The notes under the pieces: generated by a model
What the model saw: the letters and a program-made list of their open reading frames with translations, nothing else
Databases searched by the model: none
What the model was told of the DNA's origin: nothing
Position numbers and translations under genes: made by a program
From: Pseudomonas alkylphenolica
Lineage (GTDB): Bacteria > Pseudomonadota > Gammaproteobacteria > Pseudomonadales > Pseudomonadaceae
Direction: 5' to 3'
NCBI RefSeq assembly: GCF_004025535.1
Contig: NZ_QJRG01000044.1
Location: 407,814 to 471,813, forward strand
DNA: 64,000 bases
Shown here: piece after piece, positions 35,986 through 45,072 of the stretch
How the letters are laid out: the number at the start of each line of letters is the position of its first letter
How positions within the stretch are numbered: the first letter of the stretch is position 1

Positions 35986-36687
35986 TCAGCCACCGAGGTA
36001 GGCGTCGCGGACCTTTGGATCGGTCAGCAGCGCTTCACCGGTACCCTGCATCACCACCCGGCCGTTTTCCAGTACATAGGCACGGTCGGCGACCTTCAGG
36101 GCCTGGTTGGCGTTTTGCTCGACCAGGAACACCGTTACGCCATCACGTCGCAGTTGCTCGATGATGTCGAAGATCTGCTGGATGATGATCGGTGCCAGGC
36201 CCAGGGACGGCTCGTCGAGCAACAGCAGCTTGGGTTTGCTCATCAGCGCACGGCCGATGGCGAGCATTTGCTGCTCACCGCCAGACATGGTGCCGCCGCG
36301 TTGGGTGAAACGCTCTTTCAGGCGCGGAAACAGGTGCAGGACCTTGTCCATTTGCTCCTGGTAGTCGCCCTTGTTGGTGAAAAACCCGCCCATGGCCAGG
36401 TTCTCTTCAACGGTAAGGCGCGCGAACACCCGGCGGCCTTCCGGCACCACGGCAATACTCTTGCGCATGATGTGCGAAGAAGGTTGGCCGACCAGTTCTT
36501 CGCCCAGGTACTTGATGCTGCCACTGTGGGCCTGTGGCGAACCGCAGAGCGTCATCAGCAGGGTCGACTTGCCGGCGCCGTTGGCACCGATCAGGGTGAC
36601 GATCTCGCCCTGGCGGATCTCGACGTTGACGCTGTGCAGTGCCTGGATCTTGCCGTAGAAGGTGGAAACGTTCTCGAACTGCAGCAT
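35986..36687 (-). CDS. braG: Branched-chain amino acid ABC transporter ATPase BraG/LivF
   Basis: Nucleotide-binding subunit of the high-affinity Leu/Ile/Val uptake system, 233 residues. Walker A GANGAGKSTL, ABC signature MSGGEQQML, Walker B LLLLDEPSLG, and the H-loop in VFLVEQNANQ. Last gene of the leftward bra operon; it starts 1 base after the braF stop. Length and order (braDEFG) are those of P. aeruginosa. Confidence 0.97.
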   Translation of the reverse strand: MLQFENVSTFYGKIQALHSVNVEIRQGEIVTLIGANGAGKSTLLMTLCGSPQAHSGSIKYLGEELVGQPSSHIMRKSIAVVPEGRRVFARLTVEENLAMGGFFTNKGDYQEQMDKVLHLFPRLKERFTQRGGTMSGGEQQMLAIGRALMSKPKLLLLDEPSLGLAPIIIQQIFDIIEQLRRDGVTVFLVEQNANQALKVADRAYVLENGRVVMQGTGEALLTDPKVRDAYLGG

Positions 36688-37455
36688 TTACGCTTCCCCC
36701 AGGTAAGCTTTGATCACATCAGGGTTGTCGCGAATCTGTTCTGGCGTCCCGTCGGCCAGGGGCGTGCCCTGGTTGATCACCACGATATGGTCGGAGATGC
36801 TCATGACCAGTTTCATGTCGTGCTCGATCAACAGCACGGTAACGCTGTGTTCTTCGCGCAGGTAGCCGATCAGTGCCTTGAGGTCTTCGGTTTCCTTCGG
36901 GTTGAGACCCGCTGCCGGTTCGTCGAGCATGATGATCCGTGGACGGGTCATCATGCAGCGGGCGATTTCCAGGCGGCGTTGCTGACCATAGGCCAGGGTG
37001 CCGGCGGTGCGGTTGGCGAACTCGGTCAGGTTGACCTTCTCCAGCCAGTACTGCGCGTACTCCATGGCCTCGCGCTCGCTTCGACGAAAACCCGGGGTCT
37101 TGAACAGGCCGGCAAAGAAGTTGGTGTTCAGGTGCCGGTGCTGGGCAATCAGCAGGTTTTCCAGTGCAGTCATTTCCTTGAACAGACGTACGTTCTGGAA
37201 CGTCCGCACCACGCCCTTGCGGGCGATTTCATGACCGGCCAGGCCCTGGATCGGCTGGCCATCGAGGAGGATGGTGCCGCCGCTGGGCTTGTAGAAGCCG
37301 GTCAGGCAGTTGAAGACGGTGGTTTTACCGGCACCGTTGGGGCCGATCAACGCCACCACCTGTTTTTCCTTGACGGTCAGGGCCACGCCGTTGACCGCCA
37401 ACAAGCCGCCGAAGCGCATGCTCAGGCCGCTGACTTGCAGAATTTCGCGGCTCAT
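36688..37455 (-). CDS. braF: Branched-chain amino acid ABC transporter ATPase BraF/LivG
   Basis: Second ATPase subunit, 255 residues. Walker [11 protein letters not shown], the LivG-type signature [15 protein letters not shown], Walker [14 protein letters not shown], and [17 protein letters not shown] with the switch His. It pairs with BraG under the two permeases. The start overlaps the end of braE by 4 bases. Confidence 0.97.
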   Translation of the reverse strand: MSREILQVSGLSMRFGGLLAVNGVALTVKEKQVVALIGPNGAGKTTVFNCLTGFYKPSGGTILLDGQPIQGLAGHEIARKGVVRTFQNVRLFKEMTALENLLIAQHRHLNTNFFAGLFKTPGFRRSEREAMEYAQYWLEKVNLTEFANRTAGTLAYGQQRRLEIARCMMTRPRIIMLDEPAAGLNPKETEDLKALIGYLREEHSVTVLLIEHDMKLVMSISDHIVVINQGTPLADGTPEQIRDNPDVIKAYLGEA

Positions 37456-38708
37456 CGACGCAGCTCCATATGAGGACGTTGCATAGGCAGCAAGCCTTGC
37501 GGACGCCAGATCATCATCAACACCATCAGCGCACCGAACATCAACATGCGGTATTCGCTGAACTCTCGCATCAGTTCGGGCAGCAGGATCATCACGATGG
37601 CCGCCAGAATCACGCCCAGTTGTGAACCCATGCCGCCCAGTACCACGATGGCGAGGATGATGGCCGACTCGATGAAGGTGAACGACTCCGGCGTCACCAG
37701 GCCTTGGCGCGCGGCGAAGAAGCTACCGGCGAAACCGGCGAAGCAGGCGCCCAGGGTGAAGGCCGACAGCTTGATGACCGTCGGGTTCAGGCCCAGGGCA
37801 CGGCAGGCGATCTCGTCTTCACGCAGCGCTTCCCAGGCGCGACCGATCGGCATGCGCAGCAGGCGGTTGATCACGAACAGCGCGAGCAGCGCCAGCAGCA
37901 AGGCAACCAGGTAGAGGAAGATCACCTTGTTGATCGAGTTGTATTGCAGACCGAAGAACTCGTGGAACGTCTGCATGCCTTCGGCGGCCTTGCGTTCAAA
38001 CGTCAGGCCGAAGAAGGTCGGTTTCTCGATGTTGCTGATGCCGTTAGGACCACCTGTGAGGCCGGTGAGGTTACGCAGGAACAGGCGAATGATCTCACCG
38101 AAGCCCAACGTCACGATCGCCAGGTAGTCACCACGCAGGCGCAATACCGGGAAGCCGAGCAGGAAGCCGAAAGTGGCCGCCATCATCCCGGCAATCGGCA
38201 GGCAGATCCAGAAGCTCAGGCCGAAGTAGTGCGAGAGCAGGGCATAGCTGTAGGCGCCGACGGCATAGAAGCCGACATAACCGAGGTCGAGCAGGCCCGC
38301 CAGACCGACCACGATGTTCAGGCCAAGGCCGAGCAGTACGTAGATCAGGATCAGGGTGGCGATGTCGACTGCGCCGCGCGAGCCGAAGAACGGCCAGATC
38401 AGTGCGGCGACAATCAGGCCGAGGATGATGTAGCGCTGGGTGCGCGGCAGGGTCAGGAAGTTGCTGACCTTGGGTGAAACCAGCGAACCCTTGGGCGCCG
38501 ATTTCATCATCGCGCTCCACTGCTTGTCGAACAGTACCCGCAGGAACATCAGCACCGAGCACAGGGCGATGACGGTAAGGGTGAACGGCCCCTGGCTGTG
38601 CACGATCAGGTTGATGCCGTCGATGCTGAGCTTCAGGCCCAATACCGGGAAGGCCACGGCCCAGACCAGCAAGGCGGCGAAAAACGCCTGTTTGAGATGT
38701 TTGTTCAT
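37452..38708 (-). CDS. braE: Branched-chain amino acid ABC transporter permease BraE/LivM
   Basis: Inner-membrane permease, 418 residues. N-terminal about 100 residues carry three hydrophobic segments, then the conserved LivM core ([36 protein letters not shown], and the EAA-like loop [21 protein letters not shown]). The gene overlaps both neighbours by 4 bases, consistent with coupled translation. Confidence 0.97.
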   Translation of the reverse strand: MNKHLKQAFFAALLVWAVAFPVLGLKLSIDGINLIVHSQGPFTLTVIALCSVLMFLRVLFDKQWSAMMKSAPKGSLVSPKVSNFLTLPRTQRYIILGLIVAALIWPFFGSRGAVDIATLILIYVLLGLGLNIVVGLAGLLDLGYVGFYAVGAYSYALLSHYFGLSFWICLPIAGMMAATFGFLLGFPVLRLRGDYLAIVTLGFGEIIRLFLRNLTGLTGGPNGISNIEKPTFFGLTFERKAAEGMQTFHEFFGLQYNSINKVIFLYLVALLLALLALFVINRLLRMPIGRAWEALREDEIACRALGLNPTVIKLSAFTLGACFAGFAGSFFAARQGLVTPESFTFIESAIILAIVVLGGMGSQLGVILAAIVMILLPELMREFSEYRMLMFGALMVLMMIWRPQGLLPMQRPHMELRR

Positions 38709-39628
38709 ACTTTTTCAACCTCCGGACGGCCGAGAATGCCGGTCGGACGGAACAACAGCACCAGAACCAAAAGACCGAAAGCCACCACGTCCTTGTACTG
38801 GTCGCCGAAGATGTCGGCGCCAAAGGCTTCAGCCACCCCCAGCACCAGCCCGCCGAGCATCGCGCCCGGAATACTGCCGATGCCGCCCAGCACCGCCGCG
38901 GTAAAGGCTTTCAAGCCCACCAGGAAGCCGGCGTTGGGGTTGATCACGCCGTACTGCATGCTCAGCAGTACCGCCGCCACGGCCGCCAGGGCGGCACCGA
39001 TGACGAAGGTCAGGGCGATGATGTTGTTGGTATTGATGCCCAACAGGTTGGCCATCTTGATGTCTTCGGCGCAGGCGCGGCAGGCGCGGCCCAGGCGAGA
39101 GCGGGAGATGAACAGGGTCAAACCGGTCATGGCCACGAGCGTGACGACGAATACCAGGATCTGCATGTAGGAGATCAGCACTTCCTCTGCGCCGCCTGGT
39201 CCGAAGGAGATGCTCCCGGGGATCAGGTTGGGGATGGACTTGTCCTTGGAGTCCTGGGATAGCAATACGGTGTTTTGCAGGAAAATCGACATGCCGATGG
39301 CAGAAATCAGCGGGATCAACCGGTTGCTGTTACGCAAGGGGCGGTAGGCGACCCGTTCGATACTGTAGCCATAGGCACTGGTTACGAAGATCGTGGCGAC
39401 AAAGGCGACGGTCATCAATATCGGCAGAGAATGGATACCCATCATGGCCAGCCCGGCAAGGGCAATGAACGCCACGTAGGAACCAATCATGTAAACCTCG
39501 CCATGGGCGAAGTTGATCATTCCAATGATGCCGTAAACCATTGTGTAGCCAATGGCTATCAAGGCATAGGTGCTGCCAATGGTCAGGCCATTAACCAGCT
39601 GTTGGAAGAAGTGGTAGATCTCAGGCAT
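38705..39628 (-). CDS. braD: Branched-chain amino acid ABC transporter permease BraD/LivH
   Basis: Inner-membrane permease, 307 residues, standard length. N-terminal [41 protein letters not shown] is the LivH hallmark; the cytoplasmic coupling loop is [23 protein letters not shown]. First of the four genes after the binding-protein gene, separated from braC by about 215 bases that include a stem-loop. Confidence 0.97.
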   Translation of the reverse strand: MPEIYHFFQQLVNGLTIGSTYALIAIGYTMVYGIIGMINFAHGEVYMIGSYVAFIALAGLAMMGIHSLPILMTVAFVATIFVTSAYGYSIERVAYRPLRNSNRLIPLISAIGMSIFLQNTVLLSQDSKDKSIPNLIPGSISFGPGGAEEVLISYMQILVFVVTLVAMTGLTLFISRSRLGRACRACAEDIKMANLLGINTNNIIALTFVIGAALAAVAAVLLSMQYGVINPNAGFLVGLKAFTAAVLGGIGSIPGAMLGGLVLGVAEAFGADIFGDQYKDVVAFGLLVLVLLFRPTGILGRPEVEKV

Positions 39629-39796
39629 TACAGCGCTCCTAAAAACCCGATATGCATTTCACTGGTGTGCCGGTCTTGTAGTCTTGGGCCACTTCGACGC
39701 AGGTACAGGCAGCGAACCGCTGGTGACGGTTTTAAGATTTTCAGGTGAACCTGCTCCCGGATCGCGGGAATCAGGCCCATGAACCTCGTAAAACAA

Positions 39797-39820
39797 AGCC
39801 CACTGCTCGCACAGTGGGCT
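39797..39820 (-). terminator. Stem-loop between braC and braD
   Basis: AGCCCACTG / CAGTGGGCT with a 6-base loop, followed leftward by TTTGTTTT, 23 bases after the braC stop. Probable partial terminator that yields more binding protein than permease, as is usual for such operons. Confidence 0.75.
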
Positions 39821-39843
39821 TGTAGTCATGTAGTCAGACGGGA

Positions 39844-40971
39844 TTACTGAGGGGAAACTTCGGTTTTAGGTTTGCCGAAATGCCATTCGTAGACCACGAA
39901 TTTGAAGTCCTTCAGGTCGCCCTTGTCGTCGAACGACAGGTCGCCGGTCGGGGTCTTGAAGGTGCCGGCGTGGATGGCGGCAGCCACTTTGTCGGTGTCT
40001 TCGGATTTGGCGGCCTTGATGCCTTCGGCGATCAGCTCGACAGCGGAGTAGGCCGGGAACACGAACGGGCCGCTTGGGTCTTTGCCGTCGGCTTTGATGG
40101 CATCAACGATGGCCTTGTTCGCAGGCTCGGCATCGAACGACTTCGGCAGGGTGACCAGCAGGCCTTCGGAGGCTTTCTGGGCGATTTGCGAGATGGAGTC
40201 GTTGCCGACACCTTCTGGACCCATGAACTTGGCGTTCAGGCCTTTTTCCTGGGCTTGGCGCAGGATCAGGCCCAGCTCTGGGTGGTAGCCGCCGTAGTAG
40301 ACGAAGTCGACGTTGGCTTGCTTGAGCTTCTGGATGATCGAGGAGAAGTCCTTGTCGCCGGCGTTCAGGCCTTCGAAGACGGCAACCTTGACGTTCTTGC
40401 CTTCCAGGGTCTGCTTGACCGCCGTGGCGATGCCTTCACCGTATTGCTGTTTGTCGTGCAGAACAGCAACCACTTTCGGTTTAACGTGGTCGGCGATGTA
40501 GTTGCCGGCCGCTGGGCCCTGGGCGCTGTCCAGACCAATGGTGCGGAAGATCAGCTTGTAGCCACGGGCGGTGATTTCCGGGCTGGTGGCAGCCGGGGTG
40601 ATCATGATCACGCCTTCGTCTTCGTAGATGTCCGAAGCGGGCTGGGTGGAGCTGGAGCAGAGGTGGCCGATCACGTATTTAACGCCATCGTTGACCACTT
40701 TGTTGGCTACGGCTACGGCCTGTTTAGGGTCGCACGCGTCGTCGTATTCCTTGGCTTCAAGCATCTTGCCATCGACGCCGCCCTTGGCGTTGATGTCTTT
40801 GATGGCCTGTTTTGCACCGATGAACTGCATGTCACCGTACTGAGTTACCGGGCCGGTTTTCGGGCCGGCGATGCCGATCTTGATGGTATCGGCTGCAAAC
40901 GAATGGCTGGCAACCCCGGCCAGAACCATTGCGGCAAACAGCTTGGAAATCTGCTTAGTAGCCTTACTCAT
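39844..40971 (-). CDS. braC: Branched-chain amino acid periplasmic binding protein BraC
   Basis: Periplasmic Leu/Ile/Val/Ala/Thr-binding protein, 375 residues. Signal peptide about 1-26 (AAMVLAGVASHSFA). Type I periplasmic-binding fold with the conserved IKIGIAGPKTGPVTQYG start, CSSSTQPASDIYEDEGVIMITPAATSPE in the ligand pocket, and YYGGYHPELG. The disulfide cysteines (C in DACDP and in HLCSS) fit the LivJ pattern. Long non-coding region upstream for the promoter. Confidence 0.97.
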   Translation of the reverse strand: MSKATKQISKLFAAMVLAGVASHSFAADTIKIGIAGPKTGPVTQYGDMQFIGAKQAIKDINAKGGVDGKMLEAKEYDDACDPKQAVAVANKVVNDGVKYVIGHLCSSSTQPASDIYEDEGVIMITPAATSPEITARGYKLIFRTIGLDSAQGPAAGNYIADHVKPKVVAVLHDKQQYGEGIATAVKQTLEGKNVKVAVFEGLNAGDKDFSSIIQKLKQANVDFVYYGGYHPELGLILRQAQEKGLNAKFMGPEGVGNDSISQIAQKASEGLLVTLPKSFDAEPANKAIVDAIKADGKDPSGPFVFPAYSAVELIAEGIKAAKSEDTDKVAAAIHAGTFKTPTGDLSFDDKGDLKDFKFVVYEWHFGKPKTEVSPQ

Positions 40972-41331
40972 AGTGCTCCACTCATTCTGTTGTAATTTTT
41001 ATAGTCCTGCGGCCAGAGCTGAGGACCGGATCAGGTTCCGTGGGAGGCCACGCCTCGCCATGGACCCGGATTGCTCCGAATTTGCCCTGGCAACTGTACC
41101 GGTACAGTGTAGAGCGCTGCTTTGTCGCTTGAAAAGCAGCCCCGCTGGGACAAACTCGGCGCGTGTCGCTTAATTGACAGAAACTTACAAGAAAGCGGCC
41201 TGGTCTGGCCCGGATTCACCCGGTCATCCTTTGCTTCCAAGTCCTTTTCGATCAATTACTTATTTGAAACCGGGTTTTTCTGCAAAAATACCGACTTCTT
41301 ACAGTAGTCGAATTATTTCTGGCAGGAACCC
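40972..41331. other. Non-coding stretch between braC and DUF2288 gene
   Basis: 360 bases with divergent starts. It must hold the bra promoter and leader and the DUF2288 promoter. The right part (41230-41310) is AT-rich, e.g. AATTACTTATTTGAAACCGG. No operator palindrome, small gene or RNA was recognised. Confidence 0.5.
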
Positions 41332-41637
41332 ATGACTGATCAACCAAGCACCCTCTATGCCAAACTGCTCGGCGAGACCGCAGTAATCGAGTGGAAAGCC
41401 CTGGAGCGTTTTTGGGCCAAGGGTGACCTGATTTGGGTCGACCCGAGCCTGGACCTGATTGAAGTTGCACAGGCGATGGCCGAGAACCGTAGCGAAACCT
41501 TCGCTGCATGGCGCAATGCTGGCACTGTCGGTGCCGTGTCCGCAGAGCAGGCACTAGACCTTCAGAGGCGCGATCCAGAGATCTGGGCGGTCGTGGTTTC
41601 GCCGTTCATCGTGATTCAGGAAAAGAAAAAGGCCTGA
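41332..41637 (+). CDS. DUF2288-family protein
   Basis: 101 residues, cytoplasmic. Conserved pattern: LYAKLLGETAVIEWKALERFWAKGDLIWVD at the N-terminus, EVAQAMAENRSETFAAWR in the middle, and the ending EIWAVVVSPFIVIQEKKKA. DUF2288 proteins occur beside bra genes in Pseudomonas but have no known function. AGGAA lies before the ATG. Confidence 0.88.
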   Translation: MTDQPSTLYAKLLGETAVIEWKALERFWAKGDLIWVDPSLDLIEVAQAMAENRSETFAAWRNAGTVGAVSAEQALDLQRRDPEIWAVVVSPFIVIQEKKKA

Positions 41638-41752
41638 GTGCGCCCCAGATTGGTGCGCAAAAACAAGCAGCGAGAAGATTTGGTGCGTGGGATTGTTCAG
41701 CGAGGGTGACTGTTGGTAACAGTCGAGTGTGCTTTACGTTAACGGTAACAGT

Positions 41753-41783
41753 CCTGTGGGAGCGTTTTCTTCGCTCCCACAGG
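41753..41783. terminator. Stem-loop between convergent genes
   Basis: Perfect 12-base inverted repeat CCTGTGGGAGCG / CGCTCCCACAGG with a T-rich 7-base loop, 18 bases from the end of the tubulin-like gene. Likely bidirectional terminator, or a relative of the GTGGGAGCG-type REP elements. Confidence 0.65.
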
Positions 41784-41801
41784 GTGGAAAGCCATCGCAG
41801 A

Positions 41802-43985
41802 TCAGTAGTCCACTTTCCCGGTGTGACTGTTCAGCGAGATCACGCGAGTTTTACCGATACGGTGGCGGAAGATTTCGCGCAGGTATTTCACCGCTTTCTT
41901 CACGCATTCCCGTGACAGACGAATGTCGTTGATCGAGACAAACTTGCTCTTGTCGTTGATCAGCTCACGGTACTTCTTCTCGTACATCGGCTTGATCGCA
42001 TACCAGTTGGTGTCGAGGATCTTCGCCGGGTTTTCGAATTCATTGAGCAAGTCATCGATACGCTCTTCATCGAAGGTATCGCTGGTGATGAATTCAAGGA
42101 TGGCGTTGTCCAGGGTGTCATCGAAACGGTAGGCGTTGCGCGCGAAGCAGCGTTTGATGAACGCCACGATCAGGGTCAGGAAGTCATCCGACAGGCACGG
42201 GCTTTTGGCGATCAGGGTGGTGAGCGACAGGTTGGCCGACGCGCCGATTACCAGGGCATAGCGTTTGAGCGTGGTGTTGGGGAACAGGCTGTTGAGGTGG
42301 GTCTTGAGCCGGTTCAGGTCCATGTACGAGAGTTTGTAGTCCTTTGGCAACGAGACGATCGACACCACCGACGAACAATTCTTGAAGAAGTGCAGGTCGT
42401 GCAGGGCTGCGGCGTCATAGCCCGACGCTTTGTATTGCTCCAACGCTGCGCGGTAGCGCTTGGACTCGATCGGCAGCAGGCTGATCCCTTCGATGGCCTG
42501 GGTCACTTTGTTGAAGTGCGGCAGGTCGATGGAGCGGAAGAACAGGTCGTCTATGTTCAGGCGTGGCTGGTCTTTCTCGAACACTTTGAATTTGTCCGAG
42601 CTCGGTGACGGCTGTTCCGGTACCACCGATTCCGCATAGGCAATGGCGACAGGGCCGGCCAGGCTCATGAACAGGTCGTTGGCATCCAGGCGGATGGTTT
42701 CGCCGATGTCGATACCGGCCCGGCGGAAATAGTTCTGGTCGTAGTCGGTGGTCACCGCCTGGGCAGTCAGAATGTTGAAGATCTGCTGAGAGATGTATTG
42801 GTTGGCGTGCTTCTCCATGGCATTGACGTCAATGTTCTGGATGTTGCCGTCATCATTCTCTTCGGCGTAACGCATGATGTCGTTGGAGATCAGCATCATT
42901 GCATTCCAGGGGCGGATACGGCCCATGACGCTGGCTTCGCTGCTGTCTTCATTATCGAAGTTGTAGGAGAAGTCCCACTCTTCCGACAGGTATTTGCACA
43001 GCAGGCGCCCGGCGTTGATGTGCAATGCTTCGGACATTTCGCTGCGGTGATCGGAAATGTTAGGCAGCACACAGATGCCACTGGTGAAGATGGGCTCGAA
43101 CACAAACGAGTGCCCGCTCTTGCCGTCATTTTCGTCGGCAGGCTTGGTGTCGAAGGTCTTGTTCATGTACGAGTACTGCTGGGCCAGGCCGAACTCCGAG
43201 GCCATGCCCGAACCGGTACCGCCGCCGGCACTGAAAATGTAGAAGTACAGCCGCGACTGGTTGGCTTTGATCCCGCACGAATCAATCAGGTAAGAGTGAA
43301 TCAGCTTCCAGTCGGCGCTGGAAAACCGATGCGTCTCTTTGTTGAGGATGATCTTGGCCAGGTACTGGCCGAGGATCGGCGCGTTACCGGCGCCGCCGGC
43401 ATGGACTTCCGAGAGGTCCATGATTTTCATTTTGCTGTAGTCGCGGATGAAACCGCTCTTTTCTCCTTTGCGCGAGAAGCGGATGCGGCCGGCAATGTCC
43501 TTGTCCAGGTCACCCAGCATCACCAGCGGTTCGACCAGGAATACTGGCTTGCTGCCTTTGTTCTGGACCAGGCGCAGGTTGTTGCGGATCCAGCGTGCCG
43601 GGCTGTAGGTGGGCTCGCTGCCGACACGGTCCTCATTGTTGAATTCGTTGAGGTAGAAGGTCCTGGCGTTGTATACAAGTTCGGCAACATCCAGTGCGAT
43701 GTTCGAGCCGCAACGGCCGAGGCCGATCAGGCACACCGATGGGAACTGTTGATCGAGGCGCAGCTGGCTTTCATCTTCGACATGCACACTGGGTGGAAAC
43801 ACCAGGTCGCGCAGGCCGTCGAGGTTGTCGAGGATGCGCTGGATATCCGGCTCGGTGAAATACAGGTACTGCTGCGGGTTGAGCGCTCGCGGGCTATAGA
43901 AATCCTTGGGCCCTGCAGCGCTGTACGCGGGAGTGGGTGTCGGCAACTCGGAAACCGCGTTGGCAGAAGTAGTCTTGGAGGTCAT
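41802..43985 (-). CDS. Tubulin/FtsZ-superfamily GTPase-like protein
   Basis: 727 residues, no signal peptide or membrane helix. Tubulin-type nucleotide motifs: GLGRCGSN at 88-95 (the GxGxxGxN loop that starts FtsZ) and GGGTGSG at 254-260 with SA before it, the tubulin/FtsZ signature. A candidate catalytic loop (LNIDDLF, 476-482) resembles the NxDxxD of FtsZ but is not exact. The N-terminal 80 residues are disordered, and the region after 490 has no FtsZ counterpart. It probably belongs to the Tubulin_2 (PF13809) group of large bacterial tubulin-like proteins. It is alone, on the strand opposite to both neighbours. Function unknown. Confidence 0.8.
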   Translation of the reverse strand: MTSKTTSANAVSELPTPTPAYSAAGPKDFYSPRALNPQQYLYFTEPDIQRILDNLDGLRDLVFPPSVHVEDESQLRLDQQFPSVCLIGLGRCGSNIALDVAELVYNARTFYLNEFNNEDRVGSEPTYSPARWIRNNLRLVQNKGSKPVFLVEPLVMLGDLDKDIAGRIRFSRKGEKSGFIRDYSKMKIMDLSEVHAGGAGNAPILGQYLAKIILNKETHRFSSADWKLIHSYLIDSCGIKANQSRLYFYIFSAGGGTGSGMASEFGLAQQYSYMNKTFDTKPADENDGKSGHSFVFEPIFTSGICVLPNISDHRSEMSEALHINAGRLLCKYLSEEWDFSYNFDNEDSSEASVMGRIRPWNAMMLISNDIMRYAEENDDGNIQNIDVNAMEKHANQYISQQIFNILTAQAVTTDYDQNYFRRAGIDIGETIRLDANDLFMSLAGPVAIAYAESVVPEQPSPSSDKFKVFEKDQPRLNIDDLFFRSIDLPHFNKVTQAIEGISLLPIESKRYRAALEQYKASGYDAAALHDLHFFKNCSSVVSIVSLPKDYKLSYMDLNRLKTHLNSLFPNTTLKRYALVIGASANLSLTTLIAKSPCLSDDFLTLIVAFIKRCFARNAYRFDDTLDNAILEFITSDTFDEERIDDLLNEFENPAKILDTNWYAIKPMYEKKYRELINDKSKFVSINDIRLSRECVKKAVKYLREIFRHRIGKTRVISLNSHTGKVDY

Positions 43986-44184
43986 TTTGCGCCATTTGCC
44001 TGGAGGTGGGTGGCTGTTCTAGTGGATATCATAGAGCCATCACTGGATAAGTTTCGCGACTGTATCAGTGCGCATTTGGCGTGAGCGATAGGGGATTGCC
44101 CTAGTGCTGTAGGAGTTTTCCTTGCCACGCCTGCAAACTGAATCGTCCAATGTTTCAACTTCTTTAATCTGTCTGGAGCTGTTC

Positions 44185-45072
44185 ATGAGCACTGCACGTC
44201 CTTCACTGGGGTTTGCCGGAATCGGTCTGATGGGATTGCCGATGTGTCGGCGCTTGCTGGCGGCGGGGTATGCGCTGACCGTCTGGAACCGATCGCCGGA
44301 AAAATGCGACGCGCTGGTGAAGGCTGGCGCCCGGCTGGCACAGACCCCGGCCGAGCTGTGCGCGGAAGCTGATGTGGTGTTGTTGTGCCTGGCCGATACC
44401 GCCGTGGTGCGTGAGGTGGTGTTCGGTGCCGAGGGCGTGGCCAAGGGTGCCAAGCCCGGGCAGTTGCTGGTGGACTTCTCCAGCCTGGAGCCGACGGCGA
44501 CCCGGGAGATGGCTGCTGAGCTTGCTGCCCTCAGTGGCATGGGCTGGCTGGATGCGCCTGTTTCAGGCGGAACACCGGGCGCCGAAGCCGGTACGCTGGC
44601 GATCATGGTCGGCGGTGATGCCGCGGACCTTGAGCGTGTGCGCCCGGTGCTGTTGAACCTGGGGCAACGTGTCACCCACATGGGGCCAGTAGGTGCGGGG
44701 CAGGTGACCAAGGCTTGCAATCAGATGATCGTGGCCTGCAATGCCCTGGTGATTGCCGAGGTGGTGGCGCTCGCGGAACAGTCAGGCGTCGATGCCAGCT
44801 TGATTGCCGAGGCCTTGGCCGGTGGCTTTGCCGACTCCAAACCGCTGCAGATTCTCGCGCCGCAAATGGCCGAAAGCCGCTTCGAACCGGTCAAGTGGCA
44901 CGTGCGCACCCTGCTCAAGGACCTCGATACAGCAGTCAAGTTCTCTCGCGAGCAGGGTTCGGCCACGCCGCTCAGCGGCCTGGCCGCACAGCTGATGCGC
45001 CTGCATGGTAGTCAGGGTTATTTGCAAAAAGATCCGGCGACACTGATTGATTTGTATCGACATAAGGCGTGA
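44185..45072 (+). CDS. NAD(P)-dependent beta-hydroxyacid dehydrogenase (HIBADH family)
   Basis: 295 residues from the ATG at 44185, with CTGGAGCT before it. The NAD motif GFAGIGLMGLPMCRRLLAAG is at the N-terminus, the substrate signature DAPVSGGTPGAEAGTLAIMVGG at about 120-140, and the catalytic Lys in GAGQVTKACNQMIV at about 170. Family members act on 3-hydroxyisobutyrate, tartronate semialdehyde or glyoxylate; which applies here is unknown. Its last 101 bases overlap the end of the next gene on the other strand. Confidence 0.92.
   Translation: MSTARPSLGFAGIGLMGLPMCRRLLAAGYALTVWNRSPEKCDALVKAGARLAQTPAELCAEADVVLLCLADTAVVREVVFGAEGVAKGAKPGQLLVDFSSLEPTATREMAAELAALSGMGWLDAPVSGGTPGAEAGTLAIMVGGDAADLERVRPVLLNLGQRVTHMGPVGAGQVTKACNQMIVACNALVIAEVVALAEQSGVDASLIAEALAGGFADSKPLQILAPQMAESRFEPVKWHVRTLLKDLDTAVKFSREQGSATPLSGLAAQLMRLHGSQGYLQKDPATLIDLYRHKA

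Noticed and set aside
41650..41760. Possible CRISPR-like array (repeated words about 30 bases apart)
   Set aside because: Each word is found only twice, the words differ and there is no cas gene; better explained as local duplication.
42800..44084. Open frame of 428 codons on the + strand opposite to the tubulin-like gene
   Set aside because: No motif and no ribosome site; the other strand carries GxGxxGxN and GGGTGSG in correct order.
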